Shown here: positions 11,883 through 24,565 of the stretch, one piece after another
Position numbering within the stretch: position 1 is the first letter of the stretch
Layout of the letters: each line of letters starts with the position of its first letter
Source of the DNA: Chaetorhynchus papuensis
Taxonomy: Eukaryota; Chordata; Aves; Passeriformes; Rhipiduridae
Length of the DNA: 64,000 bases
Direction: 5' to 3'
Assembly (NCBI GenBank): GCA_013396525.1
Contig: VWYX01000253.1
Location: 372,001-436,000, forward strand
Notes under the pieces: generated by a model
Told to the model about the DNA's origin: nothing
Database searches by the model: none
Seen by the model: only the letters and a program-made list of their open reading frames with translations
Translations under genes and position numbers: made by a program

Positions 11883-14835
11883 TCCTTTGTCAATTGTTTT
11901 GAAGTTAGCAAAGGCTGGTAAATGTTCCTAATTGCTGGGGGTGTCCTTTTGCTGTGTGCTGCCCTGGTCCACCCCCGGCCCTCTGGAATATCAATATAAT
12001 TTTTAATCCCCACCTATTCAACAGGATCTCAGTGAGAGCTGCCTGCTGGCTGTGGCACTGGCACAAGTGCCCTAAGGTGCTTCTCTAATTCTTCTAACTG
12101 ATATTTCCATAATAAGCTTTTCACTGGAGAAAGAACTCACATAAAGTAGCTTTTCTTGTTCAATATTCCTTCTCATTTTTCTTCCTTGTCTCTTACTAAC
12201 ATCTGTTGGACAAAACTGATAACAACAGAGGATCCATTGCAGTCATTCCAGGGCTGCACCATCAATCCCGATGCTTGGGAAGTTAAAATCAAAAATACCC
12301 TCATGTTCAAAAGGAAGGGCAAAGCTCAGTATATCTGCTTTATCACTAAAAAAATAAATCTTTATGGAAGCTGTGATATCTGGTAACCCAGCTTATGAAT
12401 GTTCTGAGTGTGGCTCCTTGTTTGTTTGCCGTTGTTTATTTACAGTCAGCCCACGTTATCTCGTGGCATCGCCCCATCCTCGTGTGCCTGGCACGGGGCC
12501 AGTTTTGCCCTGCCAGGAGATTAATCCTGACAATGCACCTGGGGTTTGGCTCATTCCTGCTTTGCCTTTTAATAGACACGTCCCCACGCGCTCAATTTAT
12601 TGCCTTGTTTATATCAAAGAGCCGATTGAAGAGCTGTGCACCCGAGTAAATCACCGCAATTATCAACCTCGGCTACTTGACCAGAGGCTTTAAACCACTA
12701 TAAAGTTATAGTTAAACCTCTGATACGAAGGTATCTTAGTTTGCATCCCATAATACATGTCCACCCCACTCACTTATATGAGTTTATGGGCTCTTTATAT
12801 CAGCCATCCTTTAGGAGTTCTCTGGGCAGGCGGCTGTTCCAGGTAAGGATTTTCAAGCACTTGAAGGCTGTAATGATGTGCTCAAGTGGAGAACCTCCCA
12901 TCCGTGGCTGCTGATCCGATATTGCCACCCCGGAGACTGCAGCTCTTGGTTTTCCCACCCCAAGTTAAGATGGATTTGAGTAGAACATGCAAACACTTTA
13001 GACATGTGAAGAATAAATAACAATAAGGCAAGTATTTCATCACAGATGTGCTGGCAAAAACGAACAAAACAAGGTCCCGTAATGACTGAGAAAAATGAAA
13101 GCAATCCCTCAAGCCCCTGATAGTTTTTCTACTTCTCCAAAGCCTTATGAGTCTCTTGTTTCTGCAAAATTAAGCCAGAAATCTAAAAATCATTAGCTAT
13201 ATTCTAGTTTTTTTCCCTGCTCTTGCCCTTTCTGGTCTAATTAGCAATCCCTCAAAAACAGATTCTTTCCCCTGGCGTTTCAAATCCCTGCAGGAGCAAT
13301 GTCTGCTGTTCAGCAGGAGATGCAGCTCCCATGGGGGCAGAAGCCTGAAAACCCGACCAGGTCTGGCTGGAGCAGGACATTGCTGACACCACAGAGGCTC
13401 CGTTCATTCCCACCAAAATCCTGGGAGGGACGTCAGCTGCCCTCACACAGAGCCAGCCAGCAGCAAGGTTATTGATGAGCACTGGGGGAGGAATCCTCCT
13501 GAGCACCGGGTAAATCAGAGCTGAGCTGCTCAAGGGAGCAGCAGCAGCTCGGGAGAGCTGGCCACCGAGCGTGTCAGCAACCAGAGAGCCAGGCAGGCTC
13601 TGGCACACTCAGGAAACCTCCAGAAACACCCTCGTCTGCTTTCAGTCAATATTTAGACTCTCACTAGGCATCAGCCCCTTATTCTGTTAACACTCAGAGC
13701 TGGGAGACAGGTTTGGAATTGAAACAGCCACGTTTCCTGGCATCTTCTCCTCCAAATAACTGGCAAACTTATTTTTGACACATATTTGCATTTCTACAAA
13801 GCTCTCTGTTTGGAAGGATTTTCCCCATTTTTGTGCAGGGTAATGGAGCACTCAGAGTTTCCCTGTCTGGAGGCAGGGACAGGACACAATTTTGTGAGCA
13901 GAGGACACAGAGATTTTGAGTGAACATCATTCACTCTTTCACCATCTCTGTGTCTCGTGCTGATCTGTGCAGGGGATGGGGCTGCAGAGTTATCACTTCT
14001 TGCGTTCCACACCGCAATCACTTTCACAGATCACTTCCCAAAGCCTCTCTGAGTCCTGGCTGTTGGTTAATGATCACTCCATCAGCCCAGAAACCTATCC
14101 AAGCTGGCAAATATTTGGGTTTATAATTACGCTGGTGAATTCCAGATTTCGCATCTCGTGCCCCAGTGGGGGAGTGAGACTGACACCGGTGTGGGTTCAT
14201 TTCCCACTCAGTGTTTCCAGACAGCTGCTGTCTCTGCCCTGACTGAAGGACGCTGCTACCGAGGCCTCGTACTCAGAAAGCTCCCAACACTTCTTAAATC
14301 CCACCACAGCCCAGTTAAACATTTTCCTGAGTTTTAGGCCAAGCTCTGACTCAAAGCAGGCTGCACAGAGGAAAAAAAAAAAGTCTTTTTGACATGTTTT
14401 GACCAATTTTACTGTTGCCACAAAGTGCTTTTTTCTTCTGACATCCAGAGGAGGAATTGTTCCGTCTCCACTCCAAAGGGATGTCATTAATTCAGGCGTC
14501 TGTGTTATAAATGTGTGTTTTGCTGATATGTTCTGTGTGTCTTTCAAAGCCAAGTCTCTCCCATCTCATAGTTCTGCAGCACAACAACTATCACAGTCTG
14601 GAGCAATGCACCATTGAGGAAAATAATTACCCAAAAAGTAATTAAATTAATTGACCAGGGAAGTGATTATGTGAGACTGTGGGGATAATTAAAACTAACA
14701 CATGTTTTGATGCATTTATAGCATAAATGCTCAGGGGCACAATGTTAACTGGCCTTTTCAGCACCGTTCTTCAGCCACTGCAGCCGTCCAGGCCTCCACC
14801 ACCCTGCCCATCTGTGCCAAGTGCAGCCACAAATA

Positions 14836-14932
14836 TCACCGAGTCCCAGAATGGTTTGAGTGGGAAGGGACCTCAAAGCCCACCCAGTGCCACCCCTGCC
14901 CCGGGCAGGGACACCTCCCACTGTCCAGTCTT
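14836..14932 (-). mobile_element. CR1 LINE 3' fragment
   Basis: Begins with GAGTCCCAGAATGGTTTGAG and continues through GGGAAGGGACCTCAAAGCCC to the GGGACACCTCCCACTGTCC block, as in the copies at 736 and 53988. Confidence 0.88.
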
Positions 14933-15539
14933 GGGGAGCACCACGAGGCTCGTGCTCAGACAGCTGCAGAGGCTCTGGTGTCTGCTGAAAGCAAGTTTGC
15001 TTGGATGGATATAAACTCCATAGAACAAAGATCATCTGAGCAGGAGAAAGATGGATGGACAGTCTTAATTAACTGTTTCTTGTGTCATGTTCTTAATAAT
15101 TTGGTTGATATTCCTGCAGTCTGTTACAAACTTCATTAAATTTACTTCCCTCAAGGGCATTTCTACCTCTTATAATCAGCCTCTCTCCTGTCAAAGATAA
15201 ATTGCCTGATGGGATAAGTTGATCCTACACAAATGGAGCTTGCTTTGAACTTGAGGTGATAAGTAGCACCAGACAGGAGGTTTTTCTGTTGTTTATCTTT
15301 GTAGTGATATGGCATGAAATAAAAATGGGTGTCACTTTGCTGGCTGAGCCGCATCCATCAGGCTGAGCAGGGGTTAGAAAATACTACTCACCTTAAAGAA
15401 ACAAAAGGAAGTAAAGTGGAGCACTTAAGAATAGACTTTTAGTCCTTTGATGTGTGCATTTAATATTGATGTGCTGATGTGATCATCTTCAAAATTTAAT
15501 CTTTTCCAGTAGATCAAAACCAAGCTCCTCAGTTTTATT

Positions 15540-15585
15540 CGTAGAATGGTTTTGGGTTGGAAGGAACCTCAGAGCTCATCTCTGT
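15540..15585 (-). mobile_element. Short CR1 LINE 3' remnant
   Basis: GTAGAATGGTTTTGGGTTGG-AAGGAACCTCAGAGCTCATC is a 45-base tail-only remnant. Confidence 0.7.
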
Positions 15586-18500
15586 AGCTCCTGTGTTTGA
15601 GAAACAGTTGACAAGAGTCCCGATGTCCTACACCTGCTGTGACTTTACAGCCTCCTGACATCTCTCTGCTTCTGCCCTCTCTTCTCCAAAGGATGGAATT
15701 CCTCCCACCTGGGAACGCCTCATCACCTTCCTTGGAGCAGAACAAGGAGCCTCAGCACAGCTCTCCAACCCCACTGGTCTATGATGCTGCCCCATGCCTT
15801 TCGAAGTTCTTTCTAGAACCAGACCAAGGGGACTCCTGGCTGCTCTGCCGTGGCTGGAGAGACCAGAATCAGTTCTGTAACTGCAGCAGCCACAGTGCTT
15901 TAGTGCTGATGTGGATGTAATCTCTTAATTAACACATATTTTAAAAAGCACTTAATGCCTATGATAAAAAAGCATTGAAACTTAATGCACTAACTCAATA
16001 ACAGCATAACCTACTTTCTTCCAAGTAAGAAAGCAGGGAATTATGAGACATCAATGCATCATTCGCTAATGAGTTGTAATTCTGTATTAATTTACCAACT
16101 AGCTGATTAGATACGAGAGATTTACAAAATATATTAGAGATTGTGGTTTCAGAAGACCAGCTCAACATCAGGGAAAAGAAGTTATTAAATTTTTCTCTGT
16201 GGTGCACCTGAAATTATTAATTAGTTGGAATTTAAGTAAAATTCTTTTAAAAATAGTCTGAACTGACAGATTATAACATTGGAAATAACACAGGCAACAG
16301 CACAAACACTCCACTGCAGTGCTCAGGAGAACAAGGATTCCACACATTAAAGCACTGCCAGGTTTAGGTTTGAGAATATTTGTGTAAATTCTGTGTACTG
16401 GCCCCATATGCGTCCAAGGATCAGCTGATACTCCAAAGTCCTATCAACACCATCCTTATTTTTAAAATATCTACAACAACCCAACAGATTTCCAATGGAA
16501 TTTCAAACCTACCCACTTGGGATATTTGAGGGACTGCAGAACTGCAGATACAACACGTCAAAAGGATCTGTACAATCAGTGAAACCAGTGCCTCACACAC
16601 CTTTCAGGTAGGTCACACTCCATACACATTTTCCTGCTTGTTTGCTCCTTTAATAGACCTTTTTGTCATCTCAGCCCTACCAAAGCCCAGACAGGTATTT
16701 CCAGAGGGTGGGAAGTGCTCAGTGTGCACTAGGAGAGAACTCCCTCGTGCTGCTGAAGTTTCCTTTCTCTGTTTTAAACATTTTATACATCTCTGTTTTT
16801 CAGTTTCTAGTTTTGGATTCCTTTCAGCACGTTGGATTTCTGTCTCTGGGAAAGGACTGTGATCCCACTAAAATACTGCACATTATCTCGAGTCTGTCAT
16901 AACTCAAAAACAGACATCAAGGAGAAGTGTCACAGTGTTAATTTTGGGAATAAAATCAGTGATTTTTCTGTTACACGTCCCCTGCTTGTTTTGCTGGTTG
17001 CGACACCAACTCAGATCTATTGACTATCTAGAAATGCAGTCTATAGATACAAAGACTCAGATTCATCTCCCACTCTTGAAGGAAACTGGTGTTAGATATT
17101 TTCAGGATCTGCCTAATTATGTTCTGTACAAAGCAAATGTGAGTTTTTCAATTGTCTCTTTTGTGTCAGATGTTTTTCTTTAAAATGGCTGAGGAATTCC
17201 ACACCTCCCCTGCTTCTGAAACAACCTTGAAAATTGCATGTTTTCTATGAGCTGTGACAAAATGTTAAATGCAAGTAAGAAAAAAACACCGCAAATGAAT
17301 TGAGCTAAATCTTAAAACAACTTGTTTGAGCAAGAAGACACAGAAATCCTCCCATGCATTTTCCCATGGAATGTGTTAATCCCAACAGTTCCTGACAATG
17401 GCACCAAGAGGAAAAATCAGGCAAATCCGGTGTCTTGTGAATAGGAAAGCGGAGTGCTGAGAGGTCTCAGAGCAGAAAGAACAGCAGAAAAGCAAAGATG
17501 ACATTTCTCACAGTGAGAAGTGTCTTACTCCACTGAAACTTGAAATAACCAAGAAGAAAGAACTTACATAAAAAGCTCTTGCATATCGAGAACAGCTGCA
17601 ACATCAGGAGGGAAAATGGCACAAGAGATGTGAGTTATTGTTGCCCTGGACTGTGAAGTATTTTTGTCCACACACCCAGAGCTGAGCTACTTCCATACAT
17701 TAAATACCAAATGAGAAATACCCACAGGAAGTACCCAGTGATCTGCTCACACCATTTGTCACTGCGGCAGGGGGAAAAAATCCCACAAACCCTCAAATTC
17801 TCTGATTCCTCTCCAGCCAAAGGGAAATCTGAGCTCCCATCCCAGGTGTCCTGCACAGGACAGGGCTCTGTGGTCAGTGCTTCTGTCCCAAGGGGCCAAA
17901 GTGCTCCCAATGTCAGTAACAGGTGCTCCAGGTCTGATAAATGAAGAGAGCAAATGGAATTGGAGTGAAGAGATGCCTCTTTGTGTGCAATAAGGTGGAG
18001 TACAAATACCAAAGGTCTCCCTGTGCCCCCTCCTGTTTCTTCACCTCCAATCCCAAGGCTGGCTGCACATTCCCTCTGTCATTCCCTACCTTTCTCCATA
18101 GCAGGCAGGAGAAGATCTGAGCTGACAGGACCTAGATTATTTATAAGGATTAACTCCCATGGGGCTCCCCTGGATGTGCAGCCCACACTTGTTATTCTGC
18201 TGTCCCGTCCTGGTGGAAACCACCCGGTGCTGGAGCAGGAATCTCTCTCCTGCAGAACAAGGTCCTTTTAGAACAAACCCAGCAGGCTCAGATGAGCAAG
18301 TGGCTCGAGGTTTGCTCTCATTCCCCTGTGGCTCTAATTCCCTTTCCAGTTCTCGCTCTAACAGACCACCAGCAGCAAGAGTAGGTGCTTCTCCATAAAA
18401 TTATAGAGCTCCTTACGATGCCCCATGCGCTTCCTTCAGGAGCATGGGGCATCCCTCTGCGTGGAGAGCACACCCAGAGCGTGACACATCCAAGCAGGGA

Positions 18501-19538
18501 TTTTTAGCTTTTGTATTGACCCTTCTTACAGAGTTTATCAGTATAATACCTCTAAAGCCAGAGCAGATGTTTTGGTGTAAGCCCTGTAACCTTCCCAGGG
18601 GTTGAGTTAAGGTGACTCTGGCAGCTGCAGGAAATGCCAGGCACCTCATTCGAGTCATCCCATCAGGAGGCATCCCCAGCCTGCCAACCCCAACACATTT
18701 TAGAGGGTAATCAGGAGGCTCCTCAAGGAGCCCCCAGGCACCCGAGTCCTTCCCACAGCCAGGCCAGGGGTACAGAACCAGGGCATGAAAACTCCTGGGC
18801 TGGGGCCCACGGGGGAATGAAATGGCCCATTCTGGGAAACACTGAAATCTTTGGAAATAGAGGGTTGCACTTTGTTGCTGAGAGAAAAAGCAGCTTTTCT
18901 TTTCGAAATCAGCTCAACTTCCCTACCAGGGAGGAAACAGAGCCTGCAGCTGTGCTCCCCCGGCTTGGGAAGAACATTCCCGTCAGGCCTGACCTCACAG
19001 CACAGCACCAGCCCAGGGCTGGGATCATCTGCAAATATCCCAGCAGGGAGAACCCTTTACAGCAGCCCCTAATCTGCGAGAAACACCATAAATGCTAAAA
19101 CAATAACCGTCAGCTCGTGCCCTCCCACACAGCCCTGCCCTCTCGGCGCCGTGGAGGGCCCAGCTTCTGCAGTCACAGTCAACGTAGGTGGGTTGGAAAA
19201 AGGGAAATATGTTCTTTTCTGGTAAAGAAAAGCCCCAGCAGCCACAGGAAAGATGCGAGAGTCCAGCGTGGTGGGCCCTGCAGGGCACAGAGCGCGGGGC
19301 ACTGTGAAGGCAATGGATCAGGCACTATTTCCAGCTACTGATCTGTTCCAAGCTCTCCCTAATTACCTTTATTTCACTCCAAATTTTAGGTTTCATTGAA
19401 TTCAGTTCAAATTCCAGTGCAGACCTTTGATAAGAGGGTGAGCAGGAGGCTCAGGACTGGGGGGAGCATGGTGAGGGCTGTGTGGGGCACAGCCCAGTCC
19501 TGGCTGCCTCAGCAGAGCTGGGGCTCCCACACCAACCC

Positions 19539-19600
19539 CAAAGCCACGTCAGGAACACCCCAAAGTCACATCAGGAACACGCCAAAGCCACGTCAGGAGC
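19539..19600 (+). repeat. 22-bp tandem repeat, about 2.8 units
   Basis: Units start CAAAGCCACGTCAGGAACAC at 19539, 19561 and 19583, with one or two changes each. Confidence 0.88.
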
Positions 19601-22600
19601 ATCTCTGCCTTACTGCCCAGTGCTGGCCGGGCCTGCTCTGCTCCCAGCTTGCAGCTTCTGCATTACCCCAGCCCTGAGAAACACCATTTCATTATATTTG
19701 GGCTTTACTTTCCCTGCTGCAGAAGGGTATAAACCCAAAAGCATGCACAATGGTTGCTATTTTCCCAAACTTTATGCATAACCATCACAGCAGACAATAA
19801 GGGCCACAAATAATTCCGGTGCTTCCAAAGAAAATCAATGTCCTTATCAACAGCAAATGGTAGCTGCAGTTATGAATATTTAACATAGAGCATTGCCATG
19901 AGTTTAGAAATGCCTTGTATGCCCCCAACACAGCCCTGTAATAAATGCCATGGTCTTGTGGGATACTTTTTAATAAAAAGAAATCAGAAACATTAAAGCT
20001 AAGCCATTAAGTGCTGGAAGTAGTCCTGAATGCCAAATGCAATCTGTGCAACCCATCACTTTATCCCAGCCCTAAGTCTGGGCCCTTCCTCATAGATTTC
20101 AAATTTATTCTTTTTGTACGATAAACTATAAAATGTTCTTTGTGTTGCTGAATAAACAGCAAGTGCAGGTCACTTTAGCACGGTACCAGTACTTAAGTGA
20201 ACTAAATAAGAAATCAAGGCCAGGGCCAGGCTTGTTCTTGCACGTGCAAATGCTGCTGTTGTTGCTGCAGTGCATCCAGGAAAACCAGAGTTTTCCCAGA
20301 TTTGCCATCGTGGGTTGCTGGAGATGATGGAGCTGTCACTCAGGAGCACCAAACCCAGCGCATTTGGCCAAACACCTGGACTGAACCTGTCATTATTGGA
20401 AGATCCAAGCCAAGCCATCCCCACCCCTCTGCAGCCGTGGGGTGAGGACACGGCCCCTGCTCAGCCCCCTGAGCCCCTGCTCAGCCCAGCAGCTTTCACT
20501 CCCTTCTCCCCCACTGGGAATTCTCAGCTGCTTTTTCCCAGTGAGGAGTTCTAGAACAGTTCAGCCTGGCTGCTGCTGTTCCTCTCCTCTCTCTCTCTTG
20601 CCAGCTAAACCCTGCAGGTTCCCAGACAAACACGGAAACTAACCCAGTCGCAGTAACAACACATCCAATTGCTCCTTCCCCAGGCTCAGGAAACACGTTC
20701 CAGCTCATTCCAATGCATTTCCAAGAAGGATGTATTCTGGCTTTATTTCTCAAAAATCTTTTCAAATCCTTTCAAAATTTTTAAGGTTATTAACAAAATT
20801 AATATTTGAAAACGACAGTATTTTGTAGCTACATCCATTACATTTAAATAACAAGCCAAAAATGGATTTTTTTCTTAGAACATTAAGTCCTGAAGTCTTC
20901 CTGAGGAGTTCCAGTGCCAAAGTGTTGGCATTTGGGGGGGGGAGCCTAGGCTGTGTTCTGCTGCCACGTGTGCAGTGATGCAGCAGCCCCTGCTGCAGGA
21001 GGGGGTCGTGCCCATGCTGGGGTGAAAGTATTTGAATTAATTATTTTTATATTTTTCATACAAGATCCCAGATATTTTAAGTAGGTTATACAATTTCTGG
21101 ATTAATACTCAAGCTTTTAATGGAGATCACCCAAAGCCATTTGCTGGGTAGGAAGGGATGGGAATTAGTGAAGTTGAATAAATACTTGATGTTAAAGTTT
21201 CACTTAAGTAAATGACTTGAGTGCATATATAACATGGGAGCTGTCAATAAAATCATCCTCAAATTCTGTCAAATAGAAGAGTAATTATGGCTTCTGCTTG
21301 TTAATAATAAAGTGAAACGTTAGCTGAGCTTACACAAAAACAAACACCTTCTGATTTCATTGAAGATTAATGCTAATGTGCCAAATTGCCAGCCTAAACT
21401 TAATTGCTCTTTTTTATCTCCCTTAAATGATAAGAAGCAGCCACAGAAGTGGTTCTGGTGACCTTGGATTTACGTAGGCCTTCGGTCACAGGAAATTGAC
21501 TGCTTTTATTTCTGACTCAGTAACTTCACCGGGGGTTGCAGGATCCCAGGTGCCTTTCCAGGTTCCCATCCTGCTCTGCAGAGCTCAGCTTGAGGTTCAC
21601 GTTTAATGGGATGCATCTGAACCCCCGCAGTCCAAGGGAACCATTTCTCCCTCTGTGTGACAACCTAAACCCAAATTTTGTACTTCTTTAGAGACAACGT
21701 GGCTCCTTTTCCTTCCCCATTTGTGTTTTGCAACAATGTCTTTGCAGAACTAAAAAATATCGCCCAGCTGCTTCCCATCTCCATGGCAACCTCCTGCTCT
21801 GGCTCCGATTGATAAATGCTTCCCAGAGCCTGTTAGTGTAGGTTGGTTGTTGCAAACATTTTACATTATCACTCACAAAGAAGTCCACGGTATTTAGCAC
21901 ATTCCCCGGGTGGACACCACAGCCTGATTTTAGCCCTTGTGCACCTGAGCACCCTTCACTTATCCTGGTTTTCCAGTCAGTAATTGCAGACACAGTTCAA
22001 TCCGTTCCTGTGTCCAAGCTGTGACTTTGCAGGTTTTTGTTAAGGGTCACAAGCACTAAATGGCTCCACACGAGCCCACGGGAGAGGGGGAGAACAAGGT
22101 CCCTGCTCCAGCCCCAGCCAGAGAAAGCTGCTCCAACACCTGCTCCTCCCAGCGCAAATCCTCCTCCGTGGGCCGGCCTCGGCAAGCACAGCGCGGAGGA
22201 ATGTCCTTGCTCGTCTCCTGGGGCTGAAACCTGGCCAGGACTGAGAACAAAGCCGGGGGAGAAGGGAAGTTTTCCACGTTTGTGTTCTGCTGCCCAAGCC
22301 CAGGGGCAGAGCTGTGCAAATGAGCTGCAAATGCCTGTCCCTGTCCCTGGCCTTGCTGCTCCTTGTTGACTCTTGTTTAGCGGGATGTATCTTCTTTGAG
22401 CTGCAGCCTCACAGGCTGGCCCTGCTGGAGGGGCCCTCCAGGAAAAGCTCAAATGACCAATTACTGCCGCTGGGTTCTTTTAATCTGCTTTCACAGCTTG
22501 CAAAGGTTGAGTCAGTAACCTTTAAAATGCAAAGTTTATCGTGGGATGTCTGCAGCTGCACCATCTCCCGTCGCTGCCTGCTGAGCGAACTCTGGGGCTT

Positions 22601-23302
22601 GTGGTCTCATCCTCTCCTGTCTGAACTATTTTGAGACTTTCCCAGCACACAAACCGGATCCTGACCTGGGGGGAACTGGCCAGACCCCAGCACAGAGAAC
22701 GGCCTGGAGGGTGATGCTGGTTTGAGCCAAGCCCCTGCTCCTGGCTGGTCCCTGCCTCAGCCAGAGCCTCAGCGGCCGCCGCAGCCCTGCACGCCCCAGC
22801 CCGGGAAGGACGCCTCAGGAAGGATGTCACAGCCCAGGAAAGCACCCGGGCAACATCTTGGAATATTTGTGGATCCAGAGGGTAAAATTATCTTGGGCTG
22901 CCTGGGAGGTAACAGGCAATCAGGGTGTGTGACATTAGAGCAGGTCACTCCGGAAAGCATCAGATGTGGATCTGAAGGCATCCAGAGTAGGGAGTACGCA
23001 GCCAAATTTTCTCAGTAACTAATGGTCCTCAAAGTTCAAAATTTCTACCTTGTTAATTGGATTTTTCTGGCTTCAACTTAAATCTATTAGGACTTTTTGT
23101 GACTTTCTCTGAAGAAAAAGCCTTTCAGGACCCGGAGCTCCCTCCCTGCGAAGGTACTTATCCATAGAAATTAAGTTACAAGCTTCTTCTTGATAAGATA
23201 CTCAGACTGAGCTCCTTAAGTCTATCACTGTAAAATATTCTCTGCAGCCCTTAATCATTCTTTATTAATCTTTTCAGCTTGGTGACATGGCAGCAGAAAG
23301 GT

Positions 23303-23319
23303 AAAATAAATAAATAAAT
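23303..23319 (+). repeat. (AAAT)4 microsatellite
   Basis: AAAATAAATAAATAAAT with one flanking mismatch. Confidence 0.85.
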
Positions 23320-23598
23320 CCGGAAACAAGCAGGAAAAGAGAAAGGAGAGACGGGGATATGATCTCCTAGGATTTCACAAAACGTGTTAAAATTGTGATA
23401 CGACTGTACTAGAAATTTATTCCAGAGACCTTCCCGAGGTGCAGCACTGCTGCTCTGAGTGGGGAGAGGCACAGGCAGCCGGGGGAGCTGCCTTGTGCCA
23501 GGCTGAGATAAATGTACATCCCCTGCACTGCTCAGAGTGTCTGAAACAGGGACTGGGAGTGGGACTGATAACGTGGGCTGTCCTTTCAGTCAGGGATG

Positions 23599-23642
23599 TC
23601 ACCATGGAATTCACCATGGAATTCAACATGGAATCCAACATG
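23599..23642 (+). repeat. 12-bp tandem repeat, about 3.7 units
   Basis: TCACCATGGAAT twice, then TCAACATGGAAT and CCAACATG. The 12-base period keeps one frame open with repeated Met-Glu-Phe, but no surrounding gene supports coding. Confidence 0.9.
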
Positions 23643-24529
23643 TTCTTACAAAATGCCTCACAGATGCACATCAACACCAGAGGAAGAGGCAGATCCTATC
23701 ACAGCACTTGGGGAACTGCAGCAGGGACCACTTCAAAGATTAGTTCACAATGAACATAAACTGGGCCTGAATTAGGTGGTGCAAACCAGTCATCTGGGAT
23801 TTCTGCACATTACAGGTATTGATTTACAGATTTGTTTGCAGTGTGCAAGTCAGCAAGTGCTCCCAGGGTAAAGCAGCCCCCTGAGATCCCGCTGGGGTTC
23901 CCGGGGCTCTGTGCTCACACACTGCTCCTTCCTCTACTCACAACTGCTGCACCACACCAGAGGGGCACCACGGTCCCCAAATTCCCTCAGGGATGGTGAG
24001 AGCAGCTCACCTGGCCCTGGGGCACCAGCTGCTCCTTTCCCAGCCCAGGGAAGCCCACAGTGGGAATGCCCTACTATGGAAAGCATGAAGAATTCATTTT
24101 GCTACCAAAATAAAAGTCACTGTTTATGAACTGGCCATCCCAGTTCCTCCAAGAGGAAAATTTGGGATTGGCTCTAAGGACAGAGATGTCCAAGGGGCTG
24201 TGCAGGTGCTGGGTCATGGCCAAGGAACACAGCACAGACAGGGAACCAGACCCATCTGTGTTTCCCTGCTCTGGAAGCCTTGGGCCAGCGGGAAGAGCAG
24301 GACCCCCGGTCCCCCCACGCTGCCCCAGCTGTAGGTGTGACACAGCCACGGTTCCTCTGCCCCAACACTGAGAATTAATGCTCCTTTTTGCTCCTTGGGC
24401 AGATGCAGTGAAGGAAAATATGGCCAGAGTAATTCCTATCTCCTAAAAATCCTGGCTCTTGACTCTTGATAGCCAGCACCATTTGACACTTGCAATTCTC
24501 ATTTCATTTTTAAAACCTGGTTCACTTAC

Positions 24530-24565
24530 ATATGACAGTGACAATGACAGTGTCATTTGTCATAT
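24530..24565. repeat. Nested inverted repeat rich in TGACA/TGTCA
   Basis: Inner arms AATGACA (24543-24549) and TGTCATT (24551-24557) flank a single G. Outer arms ATATGACA (24530-24537) and TGTCATAT (24558-24565) enclose them. The 36 bases hold five TGACA-type cores, the site bound by MEIS/PREP/TGIF homeodomain proteins. Confidence 0.8.

Noticed and set aside
12364..12693. 109-codon ORF beginning with a C2H2-like YECSECGSLF
   Set aside because: Only one CxxC resembles a zinc finger and no histidine pair follows at the right distance. Coincidence is more likely than a zinc-finger exon.
12825..12885. Possible old CR1 internal piece (caagcacttgaaggctgtaatgatgtgctc)
   Set aside because: Similarity is confined to about 30 bases and not supported by flanks.
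14755..14780. RE1-like sequence ttcagcaccgttcttcagcc
   Set aside because: Only the left half-site matches. The GG and right half are absent.
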